Origin: an uncultured Lachnospiraceae bacterium
GTDB taxonomy: Bacteria; Bacillota; Clostridia; Lachnospirales; Lachnospiraceae
Assembly (NCBI GenBank): GCA_910589635.1
Contig: CAJUTD010000020.1
Coordinates: 1 to 21,267 of the forward strand
Direction of reading: 5' to 3'
Length of the DNA: 21,267 bases
The notes under the pieces are model-generated. The model had not been told where the DNA came from and searched no databases. It was given only the letters and a program-made list of their open reading frames with translations. Shown here piece by piece: positions 9,001-14,639 of the stretch. A program made the position numbers and the translations under genes. Position 1 is the stretch's first letter. Each line of letters begins with the position of its first letter.

Positions 9001-10172
9001 TCAACCATCAAACTCGAAAGCTGCGTAGCGATAATTTCATAATGTAAATCCAGGTAGCCTGTATAACACCCGATACCATGGACTGTGACTGTTGCAGTTC
9101 CCTCATTGCTATTATTGGCATAACTGCTTATCTCAAAATCTTTGCCAAGCTCTAACGTCTTGCCACTATAGTCCGGATCATGCAGTTTGATATCTGTTGC
9201 ACCATCTAATTCGACAGCAGCCCCTCCCCTATATGACTGAGGGTCAATATCTTCTGCCCAGATATTTAATTTCTGATCGTAACTGCTTCCAAGGCTCTTG
9301 GTAATCTTGAAATATTGTGTTTCACTCCGAAGACCGCCGAACCTGCTTCCTTTTCCCTCAATCCAGACCTCCGCCTGTTCACCGGCATAACAGTTGTTCG
9401 CATAACGAACCGTATAGTCGTCTTGCGTCAACGCCACACCATCATATTTGACATTGCTCACCTTAGGTTCAATATCTTTTCCGGTATAAACCTTACCTCT
9501 ATCGCCGCTGCCGCGGTCAACGTCAAAAGTCAATTTCTTCCCATCCAACAGAGAAATCGTAAAATCAATGGATTTCGTTCCCGTATAATTGTTCCTTCCG
9601 GTTATCTTTACCGTAGCTGTTCCAGGCCCCCTATTGTTTGAAAATACATAAGTATAATCTACGCCGGCAACCGTTGTTGAAGACATCGTCCCCACCAAAT
9701 TCGTGTGGTCTTTGTTCCCACTGTCTGTCACATCCACAGGAGGCGTAACCGTCATATCGCTGCTGGAAATCTCCTGTGCCAGATCAGCTCCGCTCGGGAA
9801 CGTACCCGAGTTGATATCTCTCTGCGCAATCGGAAAGGTGGTGCGTTTCCTGTCCGCCTCGTTCTTGAGATTGATTACGGTCACCCCGGCGGAACCCGCG
9901 TTCGTATTGTTGTCGTACTCCAGACGGTAATCCGTGCCCTGCCCCAACGTAGCCCCAGTCTCTTGATTTACAACTGTTACGTTTGGCGTCTTGGCGCTTC
10001 CGTCATACTCAATCGGCGAACTCCTGTCAACGGTAATCTCGCAACCGATGCTTATCAAATTATCCGCATCGTCCGCAGCACGCACAGTAAGCCCGGACAG
10101 ATCTACCATCCCGGCTATCATGCAGACACTGAGCGCCAACGCCAATATTCTCTTGGTCAGATCCCTGTACAT
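3051..10172 (-). CDS. Giant secreted protein: about 24 MBG/YDG-like Ig-type repeats plus two FnIII domains
   Basis: A 2373-residue predicted extracellular protein. Residues 1-32 are a signal peptide ending VRAA-DD. About 24 repeats of 75-110 residues fill residues 36-2196; the shared pattern is 'YTG..I.P.V.V...G..L..G.DYTV.Y.NN...G.A.V.I.G.GNY.G....F.I', typical of MBG/YDG-like Ig-fold repeats in Lachnospiraceae wall proteins. Repeats near the C-terminus (for example 22-24) are closest to the consensus; several N-terminal and central ones carry insertions or lack the DY or NN signature. Residues 2197-2373 are two fibronectin-III-like domains; the last 90 residues contain 24 lysines. There is no LPXTG-like signal, membrane anchor or catalytic motif. 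The start is fixed by an AGGAGGG site 8 bases before the ATG. First gene of the operon with sortase and BspA-like protein. Likely a long stalk or adhesin scaffold; ligand and attachment mode are unknown. Confidence 0.88.
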   Translation of the reverse strand: MYRDLTKRILALALSVCMIAGMVDLSGLTVRAADDADNLISIGCEITVDRSSPIEYDGSAKTPNVTVVNQETGATLGQGTDYRLEYDNNTNAGSAGVTVINLKNEADRKRTTFPIAQRDINSGTFPSGADLAQEISSSDMTVTPPVDVTDSGNKDHTNLVGTMSSTTVAGVDYTYVFSNNRGPGTATVKITGRNNYTGTKSIDFTISLLDGKKLTFDVDRGSGDRGKVYTGKDIEPKVSNVKYDGVALTQDDYTVRYANNCYAGEQAEVWIEGKGSRFGGLRSETQYFKITKSLGSSYDQKLNIWAEDIDPQSYRGGAAVELDGATDIKLHDPDYSGKTLELGKDFEISSYANNSNEGTATVTVHGIGCYTGYLDLHYEIIATQLSSLMVDTTGATYVYDGTDQFDKVKAAVVVSNGDIVYKEGVDYTISRKQGDAGTSAGQHKIVVAPTSTGMLTGNAVEVAYNVEQKELSDSRTISIAIVNYTDKEYNGQPKKPEVEIRYKPQGAAEQILRAGQDYDAALSYNNNTNATTDTSKATVWAVGKGNYKGSTAKCEFDIEPIKLTAQNTTITGFTDGQEFAYTGSAIEPNVNVVHSTRGTLRKGTDYTVTYENNTDVGGAGAAEVKIVGTGNYQGEFQKRFTIIQRDLNDSVVSVQVPASVQYTGEQLTPAVTVKHGSKTLTPDTDYTLEYGPNIEKGSGSVKIIGIGNYKGEVNKTFAITARSITSGTLSIRDINHDPVYDFTTGTANDHYYPYTGAQVTFTLEVNYTNAEAGMQDIALEPGVDYDLEFKPGATAIGTAQATIRAKGNYTGSKPVNFTVKGNLADYGNPSAFTSVMIPEQVYTSNPIVPGNAVVTFAGKTLTSKDYDVVCENGDNTDAGIATAKIVGKGDYYGTAEPVAFDIRKFNLSKDDLQANNYVINNVEASYDFCETTVGIQPIPQITHNGNALTQDLHYYVEYGDNNKIGKGSLTIKGDDVNYEGEHRIEFDITPYDLGKGEAAGNVVVQGIEDVILDAVIAGNDVNAEMLENAVIMSNLRVEYTAKGLDGSVVGNRELDFGTEYTISYKDNTKIGEATITINGTGNFGGTITKTFRIRGDLSSDRTEMTVADCDYSPAGNTPEPTVTYTYDNGVKETLTAGVDYAVTYENNTDATVKSGSKARVIISPVMSEDGNTIVGNYAQSGDAKSQEFEIRQRDLTNAIETEGNEKDPALNVTGLIEEGYEYTGLDIIPELVIACNELNLGVGTDYTISAVNNKNVYTFAEGVDGARGERLMPTVMVSAVQDSDGNYTGNYKGGFQMEFKINPREISAETVMTVLRIKGETYDDSRVPEVDFTGEAITFPLDPADPSNTKNDLEVTWSKMGQNTSLVEGQDYNVAYVDNVRIGEAKIAISEVEFSNYKGTYERIFKIMASIEIVDEENPPLRYMTLDYDHNVPFGIVDVYPDMIFEDVSGGEDAEPYILEKDKDFEIVTAANQGTALEVSRNNRNVASETAAEEERPMVVIRGIGCYRGVIKRYYNIIPKNLTTDEGDITITFDGALNSEDYENAFIYTGSAIEPTVKVYNHGQLMEPGVDYTVAGYANNTAISTESRKASVIIRAVDGGNYLGQKTFEFNIIRRPIEGMQAELVGDNPVYNRKARTPEIKVFFMNGTEEVVLTKNDYDVTYENNVNAATQYAGDDAPVAIITGKNAYGGTLTKKFTIEPEPLDESNDDFDITAAAAPYTGMEATTTVTVKAKDGTLLEEETDYMISGYRDNVSAGTGYVTIRGNGNYTGTRDVPFSIIPPDVSEDFRVEDIPEQTFTGKPIEPKVSVSLSVGEGEEEVKIPLTENDYVVEYENNTNAGTATAIVKGAGNFAGEKRVEFKILPKNIGDEEGMDPEMTLADIEDQLYTGKGVTPDVDLRFQSPAAAQAEGQDEDIDGDTGTDSEGRLVLGKDYTLNYLTNVAIGTASVTIVGIGNFSGNIQTTFRILGPMNLAEVPKIPAQPYTGSEVKPVPEVYFAGKKLTEGEEYTLSYADNIAQGTATITITGMGEWYTGEKLVTFEIARDFSNETLIKGLASAYNYTGKAITPSVLVEDHGKILSKGVDYTVSYSSNTNVGSATVTVTGVGKYNGKVTANFKITPQNLGRATVTKIADQTYNGKKLKPTVSISSGGVTLKSGTDYTVSHVDNKNPGKASVIIKGKGNFTGTKTVNYNIVVPKVTGVKVSGYTTSSITFSWKQNKVVTGYEIYNSKNKRVAFVRKNSTLKATVSKLKVGTSAKFRVRAFVRQGQYYYSNFVNITASTAPKATSITSISSKKSKQVALKWKKISKATNYQVYRSTSKKGKYTKIATTSKTSYTDKKATKGKTYYYKIRVCKKVGSKTYNSKYSSVKSVAAKK

Positions 10173-10395
10173 AGTTTTTCCCTCCTGCTCTTGTCTTTAT
10201 CCAGTAAGCTTATATATCAATAACTATTCGGAAACGCCGTTAATTATCACGGCTTACGCCCATACGATTCCAAACAGTTCTATATTAGGATAATTAAGGT
10301 TATCATATTATTAATATTTTTTCGGCATTCAACCTGCAAAAAATAATAGCTGGACCTTTATTTCCTATATTTAACATGAACGTCATGTATTTTCC
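10173..10395 (-). promoter_or_regulatory. Long 5' leader of the giant surface-protein operon
   Basis: The predicted transcript starts near 10395 and the ATG is at 10172, so about 220 nt are untranslated. The leader is AT-rich. Near its 5' end is a small perfect hairpin (arms 10374-10379 and 10383-10388, 3-nt loop). A 5-bp GCCGT/ACGGC hairpin lies near 10235-10255. I looked for the conserved cores of c-di-GMP-I/II and other common riboswitches and saw none. No ORF with a ribosome binding site is present. Function is open. Confidence 0.45.
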
Positions 10396-10401
10396 TATTT
10401 G

Positions 10402-10430
10402 AGTATAGCACAATTCGACAGGCAATACAA
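10402..10430 (-). promoter_or_regulatory. Sigma-A promoter for the giant protein-sortase-BspA operon
   Basis: On the minus strand: -35 TTGTAT (10425-10430), 17-bp spacer, -10 TATACT (10402-10407), with an extended -10 TG one base upstream of the hexamer. It is the best promoter in the interval between 10173 and 10467, and the three downstream genes are separated by only 29-30 bases, so one transcript is likely. Confidence 0.65.
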
Positions 10431-10467
10431 TTATTTCTTGCCGGCTTCCATGTAAAAATAAGCCTCT

Positions 10468-11115
10468 TTATCCTTTGCAATCCATAATAGACGTCCACTC
10501 CTCTGGGAAGAATTGTTCCAGCAGCGCCTGTTGCCCGTCCTGCTCAGGAAATTCATTTTGTGCCATATCCCCCGATTCTGTAATCCCCCCTGTCAAAGCC
10601 TCTTCCTTACCTCTAGCGTTCTTGTCATAATCTTGAAGGGGTTCCTCCTCCCTGAGAATCCCCTTTTTGCGGCTGTCCTGCACAGCCGCCTTAATTGCTT
10701 CCCCCAGAAGTTCCCCGAACTGCGGATTCTTCTTACTCACCTGGGCTACCATCTGGTACGCCTGCTGGATGATATTCTGCTGTTCCGTCTTGGAGGACGC
10801 CTGCTGCAAAGAGTGTTTCAACCGCTCGCCCTGTTCATGGGCGAGCTCCGCCATCTGCGCCAGTTTCGGGTCCACACGCATCAGCAAAGCTTTCTCCTGC
10901 GGGGTTACCGACTCTCCTCTGGCAATTTTGCGGGCAATCTTTTCCGCCTTCTTAATCTCACTGCTGTTATCGTCTACTTCTTGCGGCTCTAAAATTTTCT
11001 GTAAAAATGATTTCTTTTCTTTGTCAGTCTCCACGCCGGTCACATTGCGGAGCACCTGCCCGACGTCCACTGTGACCTTTCCCACCGTGACTTTCGCGTC
11101 CATTCCTGAATTCAT
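10468..11115 (-). CDS. Uncharacterised soluble protein, possibly motility-associated
   Basis: I do not recognise this 215-residue protein. It has no signal peptide, membrane helix or known catalytic motif. It is highly charged and predicted mostly helical, with Lys/Glu/Gln-rich stretches (about residues 30-150, such as KKAEKIARKIARGE and EQGERLKHSLQQ). The N-terminus contains a short repeat-like pattern, VTVGKVTVDVGQVL. The C-terminus is acidic and ends in a FFPEEW segment. The start is well supported: a GGGAGGG site lies 7 bases before the ATG. Just upstream is GCCGATAT, a perfect sigma-D/sigma-28 -10 box, so it may be expressed with flagellar genes; flgM lies about 11 kb away. It follows lgt by 78 bases on the same strand and could also be read from the lgt promoter. 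Confidence 0.75.
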   Translation of the reverse strand: MNSGMDAKVTVGKVTVDVGQVLRNVTGVETDKEKKSFLQKILEPQEVDDNSSEIKKAEKIARKIARGESVTPQEKALLMRVDPKLAQMAELAHEQGERLKHSLQQASSKTEQQNIIQQAYQMVAQVSKKNPQFGELLGEAIKAAVQDSRKKGILREEEPLQDYDKNARGKEEALTGGITESGDMAQNEFPEQDGQQALLEQFFPEEWTSIMDCKG

Positions 11116-11149
11116 CTTCCATCCCTCCCGATAAACTTTCTTTTAACTA

Positions 11150-11178
11150 ATATCGGCATAGATATCGTATTTATTTTA
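11150..11178 (-). promoter_or_regulatory. Candidate sigma-28 promoter of the uncharacterised gene
   Basis: On the minus strand the -10 box is GCCGATAT (11150-11157), identical to the B. subtilis sigma-D consensus. A TAAA (11175-11178) lies 17 bases upstream; the usual spacing is 14-16, and at 16 bases the -35 would read AAAA. A start near 11143 would give a leader of about 28 nt with the ribosome binding site well placed. The -10 is strong and the -35 is not ideal. Confidence 0.45.
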
Positions 11179-11193
11179 TCATTTTCGGAAAAA

Positions 11194-11985
11194 TCAGTGA
11201 ATATCGTTCTCCGTGCCCGCTTCCTCTTGTACCGCATCCTGTTCTCCAGCTTTGCCCGCGCGAATGTACATCGCAATTCCCAGCAGCAGAATAAAAATAG
11301 AAATAATCTGTGAAGTAGAGAGGAAGCCGACTGCTCCCCGGTAATCATTGCGCAAAATTTCTATCACAAACCGCCCAATACTATAGAGAATGCAGTAGCC
11401 GGCAGCCACCTTGCCCCTTTTCGGCGCGCGCTTTGCATATGCCATCAATACAAAAGCAATCGCAAAATCTCCTATGCTGGAATAGATCTGCGTCGGAATC
11501 AGCTTCACGCCGTTGGGAGCGTATTCCGACTGCCAATACACAATGTGCAGAGGAAAATCCGTCTCCCTTCCATAGCAGCATCCGGCGAAAAAGCACCCAA
11601 TACGGCCGCACCCCTGCGCAAATGCCACTGCCGGAAGCACCAAATCAAGATAACTGACAAAATCTGCCTTTTTGAGACGGCAATATACATAACTTGTCAG
11701 CACGCCTCCGATAATTCCTCCATAAACCACCCAGCCATTCTGAAAATCCCATAAAATAGAAGGATTTTTTATAATATCGGGTATGCTCACGAGATAATAG
11801 AGAAGCTTGCTGCCCAGCGAACCGCCGAGCACCGCACACCAGAAAATACCATAAAGGATGTCCCTGTCCATCCCTTTCTTTTTGGCCCTGATTTCACTGA
11901 TAATAAATGCACTCAAATAGCCAAGAGCTGTCATAATGCCATATATATGCAGTGTCAGCGGGCCAAGATGTATCGTATTAATCAT
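11194..11985 (-). CDS. lgt: Prolipoprotein diacylglyceryl transferase
   Basis: Lgt transfers diacylglyceryl from phosphatidylglycerol to the lipobox cysteine of prolipoproteins in the cytoplasmic membrane, the first step of lipoprotein maturation. The 263-residue product has several hydrophobic helices. Family signatures are YGGIIGG (88-94), GRIGCFFAGCCYG (127-139, the Lgt signature block), PTQIY (164-168) and GRFVIEILR (204-212) with the conserved arginines. Position 88 is Tyr where E. coli Lgt has the essential His103; this form also occurs in other clostridial and some Bacteroidota Lgt proteins, so it is probably lineage-specific and not a defect. Length is normal for the family. A GAGGAA site lies about 7 bases before the ATG. 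The upstream methyltransferase is divergent. Confidence 0.95.
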   Translation of the reverse strand: MINTIHLGPLTLHIYGIMTALGYLSAFIISEIRAKKKGMDRDILYGIFWCAVLGGSLGSKLLYYLVSIPDIIKNPSILWDFQNGWVVYGGIIGGVLTSYVYCRLKKADFVSYLDLVLPAVAFAQGCGRIGCFFAGCCYGRETDFPLHIVYWQSEYAPNGVKLIPTQIYSSIGDFAIAFVLMAYAKRAPKRGKVAAGYCILYSIGRFVIEILRNDYRGAVGFLSTSQIISIFILLLGIAMYIRAGKAGEQDAVQEEAGTENDIH

Positions 11986-12021
11986 TTTTCATTCCTCGCT
12001 TTTCTTCCTGATCTTTCTACG

Positions 12022-12050
12022 ATTATACGAGATTTGCGCGTTGATTGCAA
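12022..12050 (-). promoter_or_regulatory. Sigma-A promoter of lgt
   Basis: On the minus strand: -35 TTGCAA (12045-12050), 17-bp spacer, -10 TATAAT (12022-12027). Its -35 shares two bases (12045-12046) with the -35 of the divergent methyltransferase promoter. Confidence 0.75.
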
Positions 12051-12069
12051 GATGCATATATGGTACAAT
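12041..12069 (+). promoter_or_regulatory. Sigma-A promoter of the methyltransferase gene
   Basis: -35 TTGATT (12041-12046), 17-bp spacer, -10 TACAAT (12064-12069). Predicted start near 12076, giving a leader of about 86 nt that contains a terminator-like hairpin. Confidence 0.7.
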
Positions 12070-12111
12070 TGGTACAACCGTCTTCCATCCAACAATCAAA
12101 ACTATTAATTC

Positions 12112-12140
12112 AAGAGGATGTCAATCAGCATCCTCTTTTT
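12112..12140 (+). terminator. Intrinsic-terminator hairpin in the methyltransferase leader (candidate attenuator)
   Basis: A perfect 9-bp stem, AAGAGGATG (12112-12120) with CATCCTCTT (12129-12137), closes an 8-nt loop and runs into TTTTT. It lies after the promoter and just before the ribosome binding site GAGGAGG (12144-12150). Alternative pairings exist: TCCTC (12131-12135) can pair with GAGGA of that site (12144-12148), and CATCC (12086-12090) with GGATG (12116-12120). This arrangement is compatible with transcription attenuation, but no ligand or leader peptide is recognised. Confidence 0.6.
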
Positions 12141-12161
12141 ACTGAGGAGGGACGCACAGTT

Positions 12162-13022
12162 ATGTGGATTGCAGATAAATGGAAAGATTATGAAGTACTT
12201 GACTGCTCAGAAGGCGAAAAACTGGAACGCTGGGCAGATTATATCCTTGTAAGGCCTGACCCGCAGGTCATCTGGGACACCCCCAAGACGCACGCGGGCT
12301 GGAAGAAAAAGAACGGCCACTATCACAGAAGTAACAAAGGCGGCGGCGAATGGGAGTTTTTCAATCTTCCCTCACAATGGGATGTCCATTACGGAAGCCT
12401 GAACTTCCACCTTAAGCCTTTCAGCTTCAAGCACACCGGATTGTTCCCTGAACAGGCGGTAAACTGGGACTGGTTTGGCAATAAAATCCGTCATGCCAAC
12501 CGCCCCATCAAAGTATTGAATCTTTTCGCCTACACTGGCGGCGCAACGCTCGCTGCGGCAGCGGCAGGGGCAAGCGTGACCCATGTAGACGCTTCTAAGG
12601 GTATGGTAACCTGGGCAAAAGAAAATGCCGTCTCCTCCGGTCTCGGCGATGCGCCCATCCGCTGGATCGTGGACGACTGCGTGAAGTTTACAGAACGTGA
12701 AATCCGCCGCGGCAATCACTATGACGCTGTTATTATGGACCCTCCCTCTTACGGAAGAGGCCCCAAAGGAGAAATCTGGAAAATCGAGGATGCCATCTAT
12801 CCTCTGGTAAAGCTCTGCGCACAGCTTTTGTCCGAGAAACCGCTGTTTTTCCTGATTAACTCTTATACAACCGGTTTGCAGCCGGCAGTACTTGCCTATA
12901 TGCTGGGCGCTGCCCTGCGCAATTACAGAGGCCAAATTGATGCTCAGGAAATCGGGCTTCCCGTCACTTCCAGCCACTTAATCCTACCTTGCGGCGCAAG
13001 CGGCAGATGGGAAGCCAAATAA
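12162..13022 (+). CDS. RlmI-like class I SAM-dependent methyltransferase
   Basis: A predicted cytoplasmic RNA methyltransferase of the RlmI/YccW-related group (COG1092-like), probably acting on 23S rRNA; the target base is not established. The 286-residue product has the Rossmann SAM-binding motif VLNLFAYTGGATL (118-130), an acidic residue after strand 2 (Asp143), and the catalytic-loop motif DPPSYGRGPKGEIWK (193-207). It lacks the N-terminal PUA domain of E. coli RlmI, as is usual in the short Firmicutes forms. The frame is open upstream to an ATG at 12045, but that lies before the predicted transcription start, and the terminator hairpin falls within the extension; the ATG at 12162, preceded by GAGGAGG, is the better start. 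The gene ends at a strong terminator overlapping its stop codon and is convergent with the L,D-transpeptidase. Confidence 0.88.
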   Translation: MWIADKWKDYEVLDCSEGEKLERWADYILVRPDPQVIWDTPKTHAGWKKKNGHYHRSNKGGGEWEFFNLPSQWDVHYGSLNFHLKPFSFKHTGLFPEQAVNWDWFGNKIRHANRPIKVLNLFAYTGGATLAAAAAGASVTHVDASKGMVTWAKENAVSSGLGDAPIRWIVDDCVKFTEREIRRGNHYDAVIMDPPSYGRGPKGEIWKIEDAIYPLVKLCAQLLSEKPLFFLINSYTTGLQPAVLAYMLGAALRNYRGQIDAQEIGLPVTSSHLILPCGASGRWEAK

Positions 13023-13034
13023 CGGCTTCCCATC
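13006..13034 (+). terminator. Rho-independent terminator of the methyltransferase gene
   Basis: A perfect 11-bp stem (13006-13016 with 13024-13034) and 7-nt loop, followed by TTTTT. The left arm lies in the last codons of the gene and the stop codon is in the loop. Confidence 0.88.
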
Positions 13035-13048
13035 TTTTTCTTCTATAT

Positions 13049-13070
13049 CAAAGCGGACTTATCCGCTTTG
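13049..13070 (-). terminator. Hairpin downstream of the L,D-transpeptidase gene
   Basis: A perfect 9-bp stem, CAAAGCGGA (13049-13057) with TCCGCTTTG (13062-13070), and a 4-nt loop, 11 bases after the transpeptidase stop. The following bases are AT-rich but not a clean T run on the minus strand, so it may be a weak terminator or a 3' end-stabilising stem. Confidence 0.5.
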
Positions 13071-13081
13071 TTCCTGCCTTA

Positions 13082-14563
13082 TTAACGGCCTTCTTCTTTT
13101 TTCTCCGGGTCCTTATAAGAGTAGGCATTAGAAATCTTAGCATTCTCGGCTGTCAATTCCACCTCTTCCCGGTAATAAGCTATTACAGGCGTTCCCACCT
13201 CAATCTTCTTATAGATCGTGTCCGCCACTTCAAGCGGCGCATTGATACAGCCATGCGAACCGCTGCTCTTATAAATTTCCCCGCCAAACTTGCCGCCACG
13301 CCAGGAGGCATCGTGAATACCCACATTGTAGGCAAACGGCATAAAATAAGTCACATCCGACTCATAATCTTCGCCCTTCAATACAGCAGGGCTGTCCTTG
13401 TATACAATCTTAAACACGCCATCGGGTGAACCATTGTTTTTGTTGATATTTCCCGTGACGACATCGCTCTCCACAACTAATTCACCATTCTCGTAATACC
13501 ACATATGCTGCTTCGTGTAGTCGATCTCAACGTATGTATTCCCGATATCATCCTTGCCCTCAACGAAAGCGCGTTGGGAATAGACAGGCTCACGGCTTAC
13601 CGGCTTACCGGCCTCCAAATCTGCTTTTAGCTGTTCGGCCTCTCCCGGCTTGTCGACAATCCAACCGTAATCGCCCCCACCAATTTCAACGGTATCATTG
13701 GATGACGTCTTAAATTTGCGCACATCGGCATATGTGTTATATTTGCTGGCAAGCATCTGCACATAATCTGTAATCTTGTCCTCTTTCAGAGAAACGTTAA
13801 AACCGTCTACCGTAAGAAAATCGCGGATTTGTTCTTTGCTAAGCTGCTCTTTAGAATCCTTAATCTTGTAATCAATGGTCGCATTCTCGTATTTCTCTAT
13901 CCGTTCCATCGTCTCCACGATTTCCTTACTCTCACTGGTATACTCCGGGCTCACGTAATCTTCATCCGTAAGCTGTAGAGTCGTCTCCCCGGCGGATACC
14001 GCCTGTTTTACCTTCGCTAACACACTCTCAAAGATCATGCGATTCCCAGGCGTCTCTTTCTCTATATGGTAGCCGTCTTCCCCAAGCTCTATACGCGCGC
14101 TTTCGGGGTCTGTGACGTTCTCCTTCTGAAAACAATCCATGCTTTCCACTGCCTGGGAAATCAATTCTTCCTTATATTCCATGGTGATCGGAACTTCACT
14201 GTCATGCGGAGCAAAAATTGCCCCTGCCCACTGTACCGGATTCTGTGCATTCAACAATTTCTCCACGGAACCATCCGGTACATAAGAACATGCAATGTCC
14301 GCTCCATATACATGGTGTTTGCCACCGTCCCTGTCAAACACAGTCAATAGATAATCTTCTACGCCATCTCCCACCTTTTCCTCAGCTGCTGAAAGGTCCA
14401 TACCACCGACCCGCCAGCCGTTAATTTTAGCACGGAAGAAGAAATGGCTGCTGAAGTAAAAGGAAATTGCAATATACAATCCTGCCAGTACTGTCAGTGT
14501 CAAAGCCACGCTTATCACGATGACTTTTTGTTTCCGTTTCTTTGTGCGTCCTCGTCTTCCCAT
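13082..14563 (-). CDS. Membrane-anchored L,D-transpeptidase (YkuD) with PG-binding-like domains
   Basis: An enzyme predicted to form 3-3 peptidoglycan cross-links or attach proteins to the wall, acting outside the membrane. The 493-residue form has a basic N-terminus, one membrane helix (about 13-37), a region resembling PG_binding_4 ('INGWRVGGMDLSAAEEKV' and a second copy near residues 220-340), and a C-terminal YkuD domain (about 350-470). The catalytic signature SHGCIN is present with Cys439, and an upstream His (GIHDASW, His417) fits the family. The tail after the domain is Glu/Lys-rich. Start choice: the first ATG of the frame (14569) abuts the GAGGG site, whereas the ATG at 14563 lies 6 bases after it, so the latter is preferred. 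It follows the PAS-like gene by 76 bases with no clear promoter between, so the two may be co-transcribed. Confidence 0.92.
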   Translation of the reverse strand: MGRRGRTKKRKQKVIVISVALTLTVLAGLYIAISFYFSSHFFFRAKINGWRVGGMDLSAAEEKVGDGVEDYLLTVFDRDGGKHHVYGADIACSYVPDGSVEKLLNAQNPVQWAGAIFAPHDSEVPITMEYKEELISQAVESMDCFQKENVTDPESARIELGEDGYHIEKETPGNRMIFESVLAKVKQAVSAGETTLQLTDEDYVSPEYTSESKEIVETMERIEKYENATIDYKIKDSKEQLSKEQIRDFLTVDGFNVSLKEDKITDYVQMLASKYNTYADVRKFKTSSNDTVEIGGGDYGWIVDKPGEAEQLKADLEAGKPVSREPVYSQRAFVEGKDDIGNTYVEIDYTKQHMWYYENGELVVESDVVTGNINKNNGSPDGVFKIVYKDSPAVLKGEDYESDVTYFMPFAYNVGIHDASWRGGKFGGEIYKSSGSHGCINAPLEVADTIYKKIEVGTPVIAYYREEVELTAENAKISNAYSYKDPEKKEEGR

Positions 14564-14639
14564 AGGCATCCCTCAATTCTTGATGATATTTCCCTTAATC
14601 GTCCGTGGAATTCTCTTCATCCGTCTGGCTGCTGTCTTT

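Noticed and set aside
8148..9047. 299-codon plus-strand frame inside the giant repeat gene
   Set aside because: It is the antisense of the repetitive coding sequence; the protein has no family features and no ribosome binding site.
10173..10395. c-di-GMP riboswitch in the leader of the giant protein, expected because such adhesins are often so controlled
   Set aside because: The conserved GEMM core and tetraloop-receptor sequences are not present.
11194..11985. Loss of Lgt function because the essential His of E. coli is Tyr here
   Set aside because: The YGG form is found in other clostridial Lgt proteins with all other motifs intact, so it is a lineage variant.
12372..12977. 201-codon minus-strand frame opposite the methyltransferase
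   Set aside because: The plus-strand methyltransferase has clear motifs; the antisense frame has none and no ribosome binding site.
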